The position numbers and the translations under genes are program-made. This document shows, piece after piece, positions 51,256 through 59,882 of a stretch of DNA of 64,000 nucleotides (the first letter of the stretch is position 1; every line of letters begins with the position of its first letter). Under the pieces are notes generated by a model. That model did no database searches, was not told where the DNA came from, and saw only the letters and a program-made list of their open reading frames with translations. Origin of the DNA: Roseiarcus sp963816065 (lineage in GTDB: Bacteria; Pseudomonadota; Alphaproteobacteria; Rhizobiales; Beijerinckiaceae); NCBI GenBank assembly GCA_963816065.1, contig CAWFJG010000022.1:62001-126000 (forward strand), given 5' to 3'.

Positions 51256-51517
51256 GCGGGCTGGGTCGAAAGCTTGGACCGAGGAAGCTGCGTGCTCGAG
51301 GAAGCCTTGGGCCGTCGCCGACAATCGGGCTCGCCCGTCAGCAGGGCTTCCTTCCACCCTGTTCGGCACTCCGTTGCAGAAACTCTTGCAACCGCAAGGA
51401 GTTGCCGGCGCCGCACCCGACGGTTGTGGAGCGGGGCGGGCGCGAAACAAGCCGAGACCTGATTTCTCGTTCCCTTGCGCCCAGGGCTCAGCGTCGAGGC
51501 CGGCAACTTCGGCGGGG

Positions 51518-52950
51518 TCAAGCGGCGCGCAGGAGGGGCGGCTTGGGGCGGAACATCGAAGGGACTGGACAGACGGGCCTTCGAAACTCGGCTCGCAATC
51601 GGTCTCGGAGCTCGCCGTTGATGTCCGCGGTCCTGACCTGCATGAGCATGTGTGCGCCGCGGAGAGACCAGCGCATCTGTTGGCTCTTGGCCATACGCTT
51701 GCCGACGAGCGAATTCACGGCGACTCTGCGAGCGTAGAGGCAACGCGTAGCCCGGCCCGGTAGCGCTTGCCGTAGTTGATGATCGCGCTGCGGTTCGAAG
51801 CGATATACGTCAGGAGTTGCGCGCCAAGGGTGCGAAGTCGCGAGGTGGGGAGGTCCGCGATTTCGTCGTCGGGCGTCAAGTCATCGAGCAACTCCTGAAG
51901 ATCCCGGATCGCCCGGTTGACCCGCCCGTGCCAAAGACGCCACTTCACGGCGCGAATGCGCCGGGCTATCGGGAGAAAGGCTTCAGGCTCATTCGGCCGA
52001 GATCGAGCCATGTGATCGGCGATCTGCTGCATGGGCTGGATTTTCATGGCGATGTGAAACCAGTCGATGATGTGGGTTGTGGGTTTCGGCATCGCTCGGG
52101 GCAGGCGCTTCAGGATTTCAACGCCGTCCGAAATCACGGCGACGTCGCCAAAGCCGCGATATCCTTCTTGCCCGAGCGCGTGAAGCGCTCGATCGCGCAG
52201 AGGAAGATCGATCCGCGCTGGCGGTGACGAAATAGCGGCCGCCGGCCTCTCCGCGGCCTCCCGCGACCGCACCTGGCCACGACCAGTTCGAAATTGCGCG
52301 ACGATTTCGAATTGGCGCTGCGAATGTGCGCGGTATCGAGCTGACGTCGAACTCCCGACGGCGATCGCCGGGGAGTTCGAGTTCGATATGACGTCGATCC
52401 TTCGCCTGCGATGACGCGGTTCTCTCCTCCTCAGCCGACAGGCGGTCGAGTTCTCGTCTGTTCGAATGGTGCGCTTGGGGACCGACGCGTGGGTCTCCGT
52501 CGGCTCGATGGGCAAAAAATTGGGCCATGACGCTCGCGGCCTGCCGATACGGCATCATGCTACCCAGACGAGCCGTCAACTCCAGCAGTTCAGGAGTTCG
52601 CGCGGTCAGGGCAGATTTCGTACAACGGCGCAAAGGCGAACGCGAGACCTGGATGGCAATCGCGGCAGAGCATCCAGCGGGGATTGCGGACCTCCACTGT
52701 ACCGAAGACGGTCCGGATGCGACGGGTTGTGTAGTCCTTAACCGGTCGAAGCACGCCGCAGCCAGGACAGACCCGACGAAAGAGGGCGTAGGCCTCGGCC
52801 TCCTGGTTCACGACCGCGGCTTGAAGGGCCGCCATGATCTTCTTTCCGTCCCCGACAGATAGGCCGCTCTCCCCATCGAACAGCCGATCCCAACTCTTGT
52901 CGACGCGGAACTCGGGGCGGCGAACCTCTCCAAAAGCGTCCGTGCCTTCA
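51518..52950 (-). pseudogene. ISKra4-family transposase remnant
   Basis: Read leftward across several frames: FRVDKSWDRLFDGESGLSVG, CPGCGVLRPVKDY, FGTVEVRNPRWMLCRDCHPG, TPELLELTARLGSMMPYRQAASVM, HIIDWFHIAMKIQPMQQIADHM, VKWRLWHGRVNRAIRDLQELL, LTYIASNRSAIINYGKRYRAGL and MAKSQQMRWSLRGAHMLMQVR. These are the ordered blocks of ISKra4 transposases (zinc-ribbon N-terminus, DDE core). At least two frame changes lie near 52120-52610 and one near 51715, so it is inactive as read. The terminal repeats were not identified. Confidence 0.75.
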
Positions 52951-53014
52951 ACCTAGGAACGGCAGTTGGTCGAAGTGACGTTCGCGCGGTCAGCGATATC
53001 GCGTTTGGGTTGCA

Positions 53015-53965
53015 TCAGGTTGGCGCGAGGCGCGGCAGGGCGCGGAGGAGGCGTCCGTTGAGGAAGGCCTGGAAGGCGCGCGAGAGGATCGCCCGCCAGG
53101 TTTGCAGGCGAGTCAACTGCTCCGCATTTCTGGCGAGGTCCCGCAGGAAAACGGCGACGGCCGCGAGCGCCCGGGCGGCGGGCTCGGCCTTGGCATGCGA
53201 ACTGGTCATGCGGATCGTCGTTTGGCGTGCGTGCCGGGTGCGGGTGGCGATCGCCGTCAGGAACAGCGGCCGACTGGTGATCGCCTCGCGGTGAAGGCTG
53301 GGATCGGCGAGACGGACGAAGATGTTCCACTAGTTGTAAAAGAGCGCAAGCAGCCAGGCCGCGAGCCGGCAGCGGGCAAGATCGTGCGTCGTATAGCCGC
53401 TCCATCCCCATTGGTTCTTCATCTCATCGAAAACGTTCTCTCCGTCGCCTCGGTCGCGATAGAGCTGATCGAACGCGGAGGCAGCTTCATCGAGCGAGGT
53501 AACCAGAACCGAGTATTCGTAGACCTCCATCGCTTCGCCGACCTCGACGAACGCAAACTGCGGACCGACGTCGTCGTTCGCGCAAAGCCCCACGGCGTCC
53601 TTCAGCCGCCGCCCGAGCACGATCACACGCCGCTGGCGGCTCCAGCCCACCAGCCGAACCTCCCCCCGGGCTCTTCGACCCGGGGGCCTTGCCGGCCTCG
53701 ACCCATTGGCGCGACGAGGCGAACTTCTCGATCATGCGCTTGACGTTGGCGGTCAGCCGCAGCTTCAGGAGAAACGGAAGCGCCCGCGCCTCCGCCTCGC
53801 GCATGATCTCCTCGTTGCCGAAGCCGCGAGCGCGTCGAGCAACCCGCTCGTCTTCAGGAAGTCGATGAAGAACGGCAGTTGCCCCAGCGGCGTCATCGCC
53901 GCCTCGTGGCCCCAAATCGGACCGAAATAGCGGTCGACATCGACCCCTTCCTGACGATCCGCCAC
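53015..53965 (-). pseudogene. IS1380-family transposase remnant with internal deletion
   Basis: The N-terminal block RYFGPIWGHEAAMTPLGQLPFFIDFLKTSGLLDAL joins directly to late blocks: LPFLLKLRLTANVKRMIEKFASSRQWVEAG, GWSRQRRVIVLGRRLKDAVGL, YEYSVLVTSLDEAASAFDQLYRDRGDGENVFDEMKNQWGWSGYTTHDLARCR and a C-terminus AFLNGRLLRALPRLAPT. The central catalytic segment of IS1380 transposases is missing, and there are several frame changes. This is a degenerate, immobile copy. Confidence 0.78.
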
Positions 53966-54613
53966 AACCAGAGATTGCTCACCCGGCTGGTGAGCCCAAG
54001 GAGACGAAGAATTGCGCTACATGCCCTAGAGAATGCGCGATTTTCCGCAATCACACCAAAACCAAACCGCCGTATCTAGGTTCAATCGCGATTTTCCATT
54101 CCACCGCTGCCCCGGTCATCACCGTCGCCTCCGATATCAAAGGAGGTCGCGATCGGCCGGCCAGAGCTAACAATCCGTAACCAACCCCAGAGAAGTTACC
54201 GGTCTCGTTTTTCTTCAGGTCAAAGGCTGAGCCATGATACCTGACGAGGTGTATGATCGTCATTGTAGTCTTGATCTATTTTTCTTCAGGTCAACGGCTG
54301 AGCCTCCTCGTTCCGGTTTTCGCACGGGTCACATGGCCCTGGAAAGGTCGGCGCCAAACTGGGAAAACCGCGACCGACGCGTCCTCCTCAGGCGCGCGGA
54401 AGGTCGGCACCGGCGCGTTTGTCGTCAAGGCTTTAGCCCGACTTCGCGGATTCGCCTGTGGACAAGCCGATTTTGCGGTTTTTCGCGGGACGTAAGCGTT
54501 TGATTTGTCTGGAACCAGTATTGGAAGGATTGCGAGATCCGGCTGTAGTGAAGACCAACTAAAGGCGAGCTGGATTCACAGGATCGGCGACTCGTGGCAA
54601 AATCCTTGTCACG
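53966..54613. other. 648-bp non-coding region between IS remnants
   Basis: No gene is supported. The left part (to about 54090) is probably the outer end of the IS1380 remnant. The middle contains a 26-bp sequence present twice (54208 and 54279). The right part (54545 on) begins the IS1634 element. Confidence 0.5.
54208..54304. repeat. Two 26-bp direct repeats spaced 71 bp apart
   Basis: Copies at 54208-54233 and 54279-54304 share a T5 start, TTCTTCAGGTCAA and GGCTGAGCC, differing at one base (A/C). The interval is 45 bp. No third copy lies one period to either side. It could be a vestigial repeat-spacer-repeat of a CRISPR array, given the cas genes 2 kb away, or a small duplication within IS debris. 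Confidence 0.45.
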
Positions 54614-56397
54614 ATGTTCCTGCGGAAGACTGAAAGACGGAAGAACGGGAAGGCGCATCTCTACTGGAGCGTGGTCGAGAACAAGCGCCTCGCCAGCGGA
54701 CGGGTGATCCAGCGCCACGTGCTTTATCTCGGCGAGATCAACTCCTCCCAAGCCGAAGCCTGGCGAAAGGCCATCGAAGTGTTCGACGAGGACGCCAGGC
54801 GTGCGCGCTCGCTCGCCTTGTTTCCTGAAGATCGTTGCGAGGCCGCCGAGGGCGACAACGTGATCCGCCTGCGGCTCTCGGAGATGCGGCTCTGCCGGCC
54901 GCGCCAGTGGGGCGCCTGCTGGCTCGCCGGCGTTTTGTGGCGCGAGTTGCAACTCGATCGCTTCTGGGCCGAACGCCTGCCGAGAAGCCGCAAAGGGACG
55001 CGCTGGGACGACGTGCTGCAGGTGTTGGTCGCCTACCGGCTCATTGCGCCGGGGAGCGAATGGCGCCTGCATCGCCAATGGTTCCTCGACAGCGCCATGG
55101 CCGATCTGCTCGGCGCCGACTTCGGCCTGGCCGAGGCGCACAAGCTCTACGCCTGCCACGACCGGTTGCTGGCCCACAAACAGGCGCTGTTCTCGCATCT
55201 GACGCAGCGCTGGCGCGATCTGTTCAACGTCTCCTTCGACGTGCTGCTCTACGACCTGACCAGCACCTATTTCGAGGTCAACGCCTCCGACCTGCCTGAG
55301 GGCTCCAAACGCCGCCATGGCTACAGCCGCGACAAACGGCCCGATTGCCCGCAACTCGTCATCGCCCTGGTCGTCACTCCCGAGGGTCTGCCGATCGCCT
55401 ATGAGGTCTTGCCCGGCAACACCGCCGACAGCACCACGCTGCGGTCTTTCCTCGACAAGATCGAGAGCCAATACGGCAAGGCGCGACGCGTGTGGGTGAT
55501 GGACCGCGGCGTGCCGACCGAGGAGGTTCTGGCTCAGATGCGCGCCTCCGACCCGCCCGTGCAATATCTCGTGGGAACGCCCAAGGGACGGCTGACGCGC
55601 CTGGAAAGGCATCTCATCGACAAGCCCTGGCGCAAGGCGCGCGAGGGCGTCGAGGTCAAGCTTCTGGCGCAAGACGATGAACTCTACGTCTACGCCCAAA
55701 GCGCCGATCGCGTCGCCAAGGAGCGCGCCATGCGGCGGCGCCAGCTCAAATGGCTGTGGGCGCGGCTGAAGAAACTCGCCGCCATGGACGTCTCGCGCCA
55801 GGAGCGGCTGATGAAGCTCGGCGCCGCGCGCTCCAAGGCGCCCTCCGCCTGGCGTCTCGTCGACGTCGCGGTCGACGAGAACTCCGGCGCGCTGAGCTTC
55901 TCGCTCAACCGCAACAAACTGCGCGCCACCCGCCGCCGTGAAGGCCGCTATCTGTTGCGGACCAACCTGACCGAAAGCGATCCGGCGCTGCTCTGGCAAT
56001 ACTACATTCAACTCGTCGCGGTGGAGGAGGCGTTCAAGACCCTCAAGGGAGATCTGGCGATCCGGCCGATCTTTCATCGCGACGAGCGGCGCATCGAAGC
56101 CCACATCTTCGTCGCCTTTCTCGCCTACTGCCTGCAGATCACCCTGACCCGCCGTCTGCATGGCCTGGCTCCCGGCCTCACCGCCCGAAGCGCGCTGGCA
56201 AAGTTCGCCGCCGTGCAGATGATCGATGTCCATCTGCCCACGACCGACGGGCGCGAGATCATCCTCACCCGCATCACCGAACCCGAGCCCGACCTGCGCC
56301 TACTCATCAACCGGTTGAACCTCGTCCTGCCCGCCCAGCCGCCCCCCAAAATCGCCGCTGCCGCGTTGCCGCGAGCCCATGCCCCGTAGTGAAGACC
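54545..56397 (+). mobile_element. IS1634-type insertion sequence (boundaries approximate)
   Basis: The element carries the intact transposase at 54614-56389. The 12-bp GTAGTGAAGACC occurs at 54545-54556 and again, in the same orientation, at 56386-56397, where it contains the transposase stop. No inverted terminal repeats were found, so the true ends are uncertain. Confidence 0.5.
54614..56389 (+). CDS. IS1634-family transposase, intact
   Basis: 591 residues with the DDE residues in recognisable context: LYDLTSTYFEVNAS (D), RVWVMDRGVPTEEVL (D) and VEEAFKTLKGDLAIRPIFHR (E), plus KRRHGYSRDKRPDCPQLVIALVV, a hallmark of IS1634/IS4-related enzymes. The start MFLRKTERRKNGKAHLYWSVVEN is typical. 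The frame is uninterrupted, making this one of two IS transposases in the region likely to be active. Confidence 0.9.
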   Translation: MFLRKTERRKNGKAHLYWSVVENKRLASGRVIQRHVLYLGEINSSQAEAWRKAIEVFDEDARRARSLALFPEDRCEAAEGDNVIRLRLSEMRLCRPRQWGACWLAGVLWRELQLDRFWAERLPRSRKGTRWDDVLQVLVAYRLIAPGSEWRLHRQWFLDSAMADLLGADFGLAEAHKLYACHDRLLAHKQALFSHLTQRWRDLFNVSFDVLLYDLTSTYFEVNASDLPEGSKRRHGYSRDKRPDCPQLVIALVVTPEGLPIAYEVLPGNTADSTTLRSFLDKIESQYGKARRVWVMDRGVPTEEVLAQMRASDPPVQYLVGTPKGRLTRLERHLIDKPWRKAREGVEVKLLAQDDELYVYAQSADRVAKERAMRRRQLKWLWARLKKLAAMDVSRQERLMKLGAARSKAPSAWRLVDVAVDENSGALSFSLNRNKLRATRRREGRYLLRTNLTESDPALLWQYYIQLVAVEEAFKTLKGDLAIRPIFHRDERRIEAHIFVAFLAYCLQITLTRRLHGLAPGLTARSALAKFAAVQMIDVHLPTTDGREIILTRITEPEPDLRLLINRLNLVLPAQPPPKIAAAALPRAHAP

Positions 56398-56531
56398 CTT
56401 TAGGCCAAGGCATTGATTCCTTTGAGCTGCAACCAGCGATTCTGGCCCAATCCGCGAAATCGGGTTAGCGGCGACGGCGATCAGCATGGCCGCCAACGGC
56501 GAGACTTCCATGTGTCATCCTCCAGCAAGCT

Positions 56532-56831
56532 TCACGAGCGGTCGTTGCGCGCCATCAATCGGGAAAGGGTCCCGATATGAACCCCGTTGGGCACGATCGG
56601 TTTGCCGCGTATGCGGACCCACGCGTCGTCCGGCAGCAGATAAAGGCGCACGTCGTCGGCGGCGGGATCGATCAGGCGGGCGAGGTTGTCCGCCAGCCTC
56701 TCGGCTTCCCGCCATGGCAGATCGCCGTAGAACAGGGAGTACTGCAGTCTGGCTGCGTCCTCCTGAACGCGTTTGTAGACCTTCCGCCAGCGACGCGCAT
56801 CGGAAATGTCGTATGCGATCAACACGCCCAT
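56532..56831 (-). CDS. cas2: CRISPR-associated endoribonuclease/integrase subunit Cas2
   Basis: 99 residues. MGVLIAYDISDARRWRKVYKRVQEDA has the Cas2 ferredoxin-fold first strand with the conserved Asp (AYDISD), and RLQYSLFYGDL and DDVRLYLLPDDAWVRI supply the later strands. Cas2 forms the Cas1-Cas2 spacer integration complex. Its start overlaps the 3' end of the Cas1-like gene by 13 bp, so they were one operon. The frame is intact. No effector genes (cas3, cas9, cas10) remain in the window. Confidence 0.87.
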   Translation of the reverse strand: MGVLIAYDISDARRWRKVYKRVQEDAARLQYSLFYGDLPWREAERLADNLARLIDPAADDVRLYLLPDDAWVRIRGKPIVPNGVHIGTLSRLMARNDRS

Positions 56832-57577
56832 AAGTCTGCTCTTTCCGCCGCGTAGCGCGCGAGGCGTTCAAAATCGCGCCACGCCCGATCGAAACCGCGC
56901 CTCAAGCGCGGCGCCTCCGCTTCGAACCGCACGGCCCACCGCCGCTCCTCGGCGCGCCGTGCGTCGACGCCCGGGCGCCCGGCCTCCAAGGCCAGCCGCA
57001 AGACCAGCGGGCCGAGATCCGGGCGCCCGCGCTGGCGAACAGCGTCAGGAGGTTGGGCCGCGCGCTGGAAGGCCCCAAGAACGCGGCCGGCGCTCCCGCC
57101 TCGTCGAGCCGCCTCTGCAGCCAGGCCCCATGAAGAGGCGCGAGCCGGCGCCCCACGGCGCACCCCGCCAAACCTTCGCGCCACGTCGTCAAATGGGGTT
57201 CGCGTCGCACGGCCTGCCGCAGCGCGACACTTTTTTTCGTGCGCCGGCCAGTCCGCCAGACTGTCGAAGAACCCAGGCTTTCCGCAGGCGGCTTCGCGGA
57301 TGGCCGCGAAGGCGCGCGCTCACGGCGCGCGCGGCGCCACCGCAGCGGAAATCTCTCCGCCGCTGTGAAAGGCGACCGGCACGCCGGCCTGGCCGCAGGC
57401 GCCGAGAGCGTCGCTCCGCCACCATACCTCGCCCGAGCAGAGGACGCGGTCCAAACGACGAATTGGGCAGAGGGCGTCGGCGGTCGTCTCGCAGCGCACC
57501 AACAGGGCGTCCTCGACGCGTTCGATCCGCAGAGGGGTCGCGCGACCGTCGAGATAGAGCGGTTTCAGTTCGGCCAT
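56819..57577 (-). CDS. Cas1-like protein, N-terminal-lobe type (frame breaks)
   Basis: MAELKPLYLDGRATPLRIER, ALLVRCETTADALCPIRRLDRVLCSGEVWWRSDALGACGQAGVPVAF resembles the beta-sandwich N-terminal lobe of Cas1. The continuation reads FAAIREAACGKPGFFDSLADW, MRREPHLTTWREGLAGCA, RRLDEAGAPAAFLGPSSARPNLLTLFA and LVLRLALEAGRPGVDARRAEERR. I find no GLDPxxGxLH nuclease block. There is an in-frame TGA near 57320 and a frame change at a seven-A run near 57233. The gene is about 252 codons, short for Cas1. Either a decayed cas1 or a nuclease-less companion. Confidence 0.55.
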
Positions 57578-57581
57578 CGGA

Positions 57582-57984
57582 TTAAGGCTCCGCGGCTTCG
57601 AGAAGATGGCGCTCGAACGCGTCAGGCGCAGCGTCCGGACGGAGACGGCGGGCGAGATCTCGGGCGGCAAGCCGCGCCCATCGGCTCCACAGGGTCATGC
57701 GTTCCTCGAAGGCGGCGTAGAAAGCGCCGCGTCCAGCCTTGCCCATGAGGCAGCGTCCGTCCCGATCCCGACTGAAGTGCTCGGGGCGCACGACCCGCGC
57801 GGCAAACTGGGTCCAAACCCAGAAATCGATATGCGGCCGAAGCGGTTCCGCGAGGTCGCAGGCCAGGCTCTGGCGGCCGAACGCCGGGGCGTGCAAGGCG
57901 CCCAGCATCGGATCGAGGCCGATCATCTGGTGTCGTTTTTCATGGAATAGGGACCCGGCTACGGGGCTGATTTGCATCCAATCG
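57582..57984 (-). pseudogene. cas1, C-terminal fragment truncated by the ISL3 element
   Basis: The fragment reads MIGLDPMLGALHAPAFGRQS, SLACDLAEPLRPHIDFWVW, VVRPEHFSRDRDGRCLMGKAGRGAFYAAFEERM and ends HLLEAAEP. GLDPxxGxLH plus SLxxDLxExxRPxxD are the C-terminal nuclease-lobe motifs of Cas1, with the metal-binding His and acidic residues. The 5' part is lost at the ISL3 end near 57985. It stops 5 bp before the Cas1-like gene, so two Cas1-related genes stood in tandem ahead of cas2. Confidence 0.75.
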
Positions 57985-59628
57985 GGGCTCTGACGCATTT
58001 TCCGTAAATTCATCATGCGAGGCCGATGACGCGCGCTTGGAGCAGGTCGATTTTGCCGCGCCCGTACATCTGGCGCTTGACGAGCTTCAGTTTGCAGATT
58101 TGCCCCTCGGTCTGCCCATTGGACCACGGCGACGCGATCGCGGCGGTGACGGCGGCTTTGTCTTTCGTCAGGCCATTCGCGAACGCGGCGACGAGACCGC
58201 CTTTGGCGCGATCGAGCCAAGCGTCGAGTTCGGTTGTCGTCTTGCGTCGGATCATGTCCTGGAATTCCGCGATGAGGTCGCGCGCCTCGACGAGGAGTGT
58301 GACGCCGCTCTCGATTGCGGCGACGGTGACGGTTTCCGCCTTCGTCAGATCATCGCGGCCCGTTGTCAGCAAACGCGCGATCGTTCGAGCTGACGGCGCA
58401 TGACCGACAGCCGATTCCGCTTTTTCCGCCCTCCGTCGCCGCCCGGCCCATTCGCCCACGACCCGGAGGCATCCGCGAAAGCCGCGTTGCTTGAGATCGC
58501 GCCAGAGCTCGGAGCCGTTCCGCCGACCGGCCGCCCATTGCTCGTCCAGCCATGGAAGCCAAGGCTCCAGCGAGCTTTGCCGAGTTCGGAAAATATCTGA
58601 TCTCTGACCGCGCAGGACTGCGCGAATGAGCTTGCGACTGTATCCGGTCTTGCGCCGGATTTCCTTGATCGACGCGCCGTCCGCCGCCATCGCCAGGATC
58701 GAAGCGTTGGTCTCCTCGCGGCGCAGATAGCCTTCGTACTGGAGACGCTCGGAGGCGGTCAGCAACGCGGGGTCGACGGTCGCCGCGCCGATGGCCGCCC
58801 GGATTGGACGCATCGACTTGCGGACGGCGTCCAGGAAAGCCGCGCTTGCATTCTCCATGAGATGCCAGCGATCGGCGACTTGGAGGGCGTTGGGCAGCGC
58901 CCTTTGCGCCGCCAGCGCGTAGGCGCCGCCGCGATCGCGCGCGATGACCGCGATATCGGGCCAGTGTCTCAACCACGCTTCCGCTGTCGCGGGTTCTCGG
59001 TCCGGCAACAGCGCGATCGTCTTGTGGCGCTCGAGATCGCAAATCAGCGTGCCGTAGCGAAAATTGCGTCGCCAAGCCCAATCGTCGATGCCGATCACGG
59101 ATGGGGGCGACGGCTGGGTCTGACCGCGGCGCCGGACTGCGCGCAGCAATGTGTCGTTGCTGACCTTGATCTCGATGCGCTTGGCCAGAGCGGCGGCGGG
59201 TCGGCCGCCGAGCGCAATGGCCAGGCAGAATACGATCTCGTCAAGCCGTCCGGTTCTGCGCGCCTTCGGCGCAACGGCCCCATCCAAGCGCTCCGCGAAC
59301 GTGCATCGGGGACAGGATGACGCATCGCAAAAGTACCGATGGGCGTGGACGATGAGGCGAACGCGTCGACCACCGATCGGCAAGTCGTCCACTTTGCGCA
59401 TGTATCGACTATGAACCCGCGCACTCCATGTTCCGCAATCCGGACATCTGCCCCGAGCCAATTCTCGATGAGCGCGGATGATCACGCCGGCCCCGCCATC
59501 CTCGACGCCGTCAACGGAGAGGCCCGCCGGAACGAGGCGCGAAAAGTCGAATGAAAACATGGCTTGGCCCCGAATCAGAAATGAAGCCGAGCTGAATTTG
59601 AGATTTCACCGATTTTGAGTCAGAGCCC
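57985..59628 (-). mobile_element. ISL3-family insertion sequence
   Basis: Terminal inverted repeats begin GGGCTCTGAC at 57985-57994 and at 59619-59628 (complement), with weaker matching for about 15 bp further inside and outside. The intact transposase fills the interior. The 8-bp flanks (tccaatcg and aaattaag) differ, so no target duplication is seen, and different truncated genes lie on each side. Confidence 0.75.
58013..59560 (-). CDS. ISL3-family transposase, intact
   Basis: 515 residues. The N-terminal zinc-binding part is CPDCGTWSARVHSRYMRKVDDLPIGGRRVRL with a CDASSCPRCTF pair. The catalytic core has VIGIDDWAWRRNFRYGTLICDLE (D), IAVIARDRGGAYALAAQRALPNALQVADRWHL (D) and SPWSNGQTEGQICKLKLVKRQMYGR (E), the classical ISL3 signature. 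The frame is uninterrupted, so the element may be active. Confidence 0.93.
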   Translation of the reverse strand: MFSFDFSRLVPAGLSVDGVEDGGAGVIIRAHRELARGRCPDCGTWSARVHSRYMRKVDDLPIGGRRVRLIVHAHRYFCDASSCPRCTFAERLDGAVAPKARRTGRLDEIVFCLAIALGGRPAAALAKRIEIKVSNDTLLRAVRRRGQTQPSPPSVIGIDDWAWRRNFRYGTLICDLERHKTIALLPDREPATAEAWLRHWPDIAVIARDRGGAYALAAQRALPNALQVADRWHLMENASAAFLDAVRKSMRPIRAAIGAATVDPALLTASERLQYEGYLRREETNASILAMAADGASIKEIRRKTGYSRKLIRAVLRGQRSDIFRTRQSSLEPWLPWLDEQWAAGRRNGSELWRDLKQRGFRGCLRVVGEWAGRRRRAEKAESAVGHAPSARTIARLLTTGRDDLTKAETVTVAAIESGVTLLVEARDLIAEFQDMIRRKTTTELDAWLDRAKGGLVAAFANGLTKDKAAVTAAIASPWSNGQTEGQICKLKLVKRQMYGRGKIDLLQARVIGLA

Positions 59629-59639
59629 AAATTAAGTGC

Positions 59640-59840
59640 CAACCGACAATGGCGCCGCTCCCGAAACGACGGCGCCTTCGCCACCGCACAGCCGAGCGCC
59701 GCGGCCGCCGTGTCGACGAAGGAATACTCGATGTCGAGGTAGCGACCGAACACTGCGTCCTCGATCGCATTATCCGCGATCTCGCGAAAGAACCTATGGG
59801 CGAGGATCGCGTCCCAGGCCGTCTGCGCCTCTGACTTCAT
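59640..59840 (-). pseudogene. TenA-family gene, 5' fragment truncated by the ISL3 element
   Basis: MKSEAQTAWDAILAHRFFREIADNAIEDAVFGRYLDIEYSFVDTAAAALGCAVAKAPSFRERR matches the N-terminal helices of TenA/THI-4 family proteins (thiaminase II-like). After about 65 residues the sequence enters the ISL3 right end. It follows the BtpA-like gene by 42 bp and was the last visible gene of the leftward cluster. Loss of the catalytic Cys-containing remainder implies no function. Confidence 0.65.
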
Positions 59841-59882
59841 CCGCTCGGCAACGACGCCATGCTGCGGCCCGGTCTCTGTTGT

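Noticed and set aside
51371..51392. GTTGCA...TGCAAC inverted repeat after topA as a terminator
   Set aside because: The 6-bp stem has no T-run after it and lies more than 110 bp beyond the stop. Too weak to call.
54425..56233. A 602-codon leftward frame opposite the IS1634 transposase
   Set aside because: It is a shadow of the transposase with no recognisable domain.
56390..56531. A CRISPR leader or array directly downstream of cas2
   Set aside because: No sequence in this interval recurs, and the IS1634 element follows immediately.
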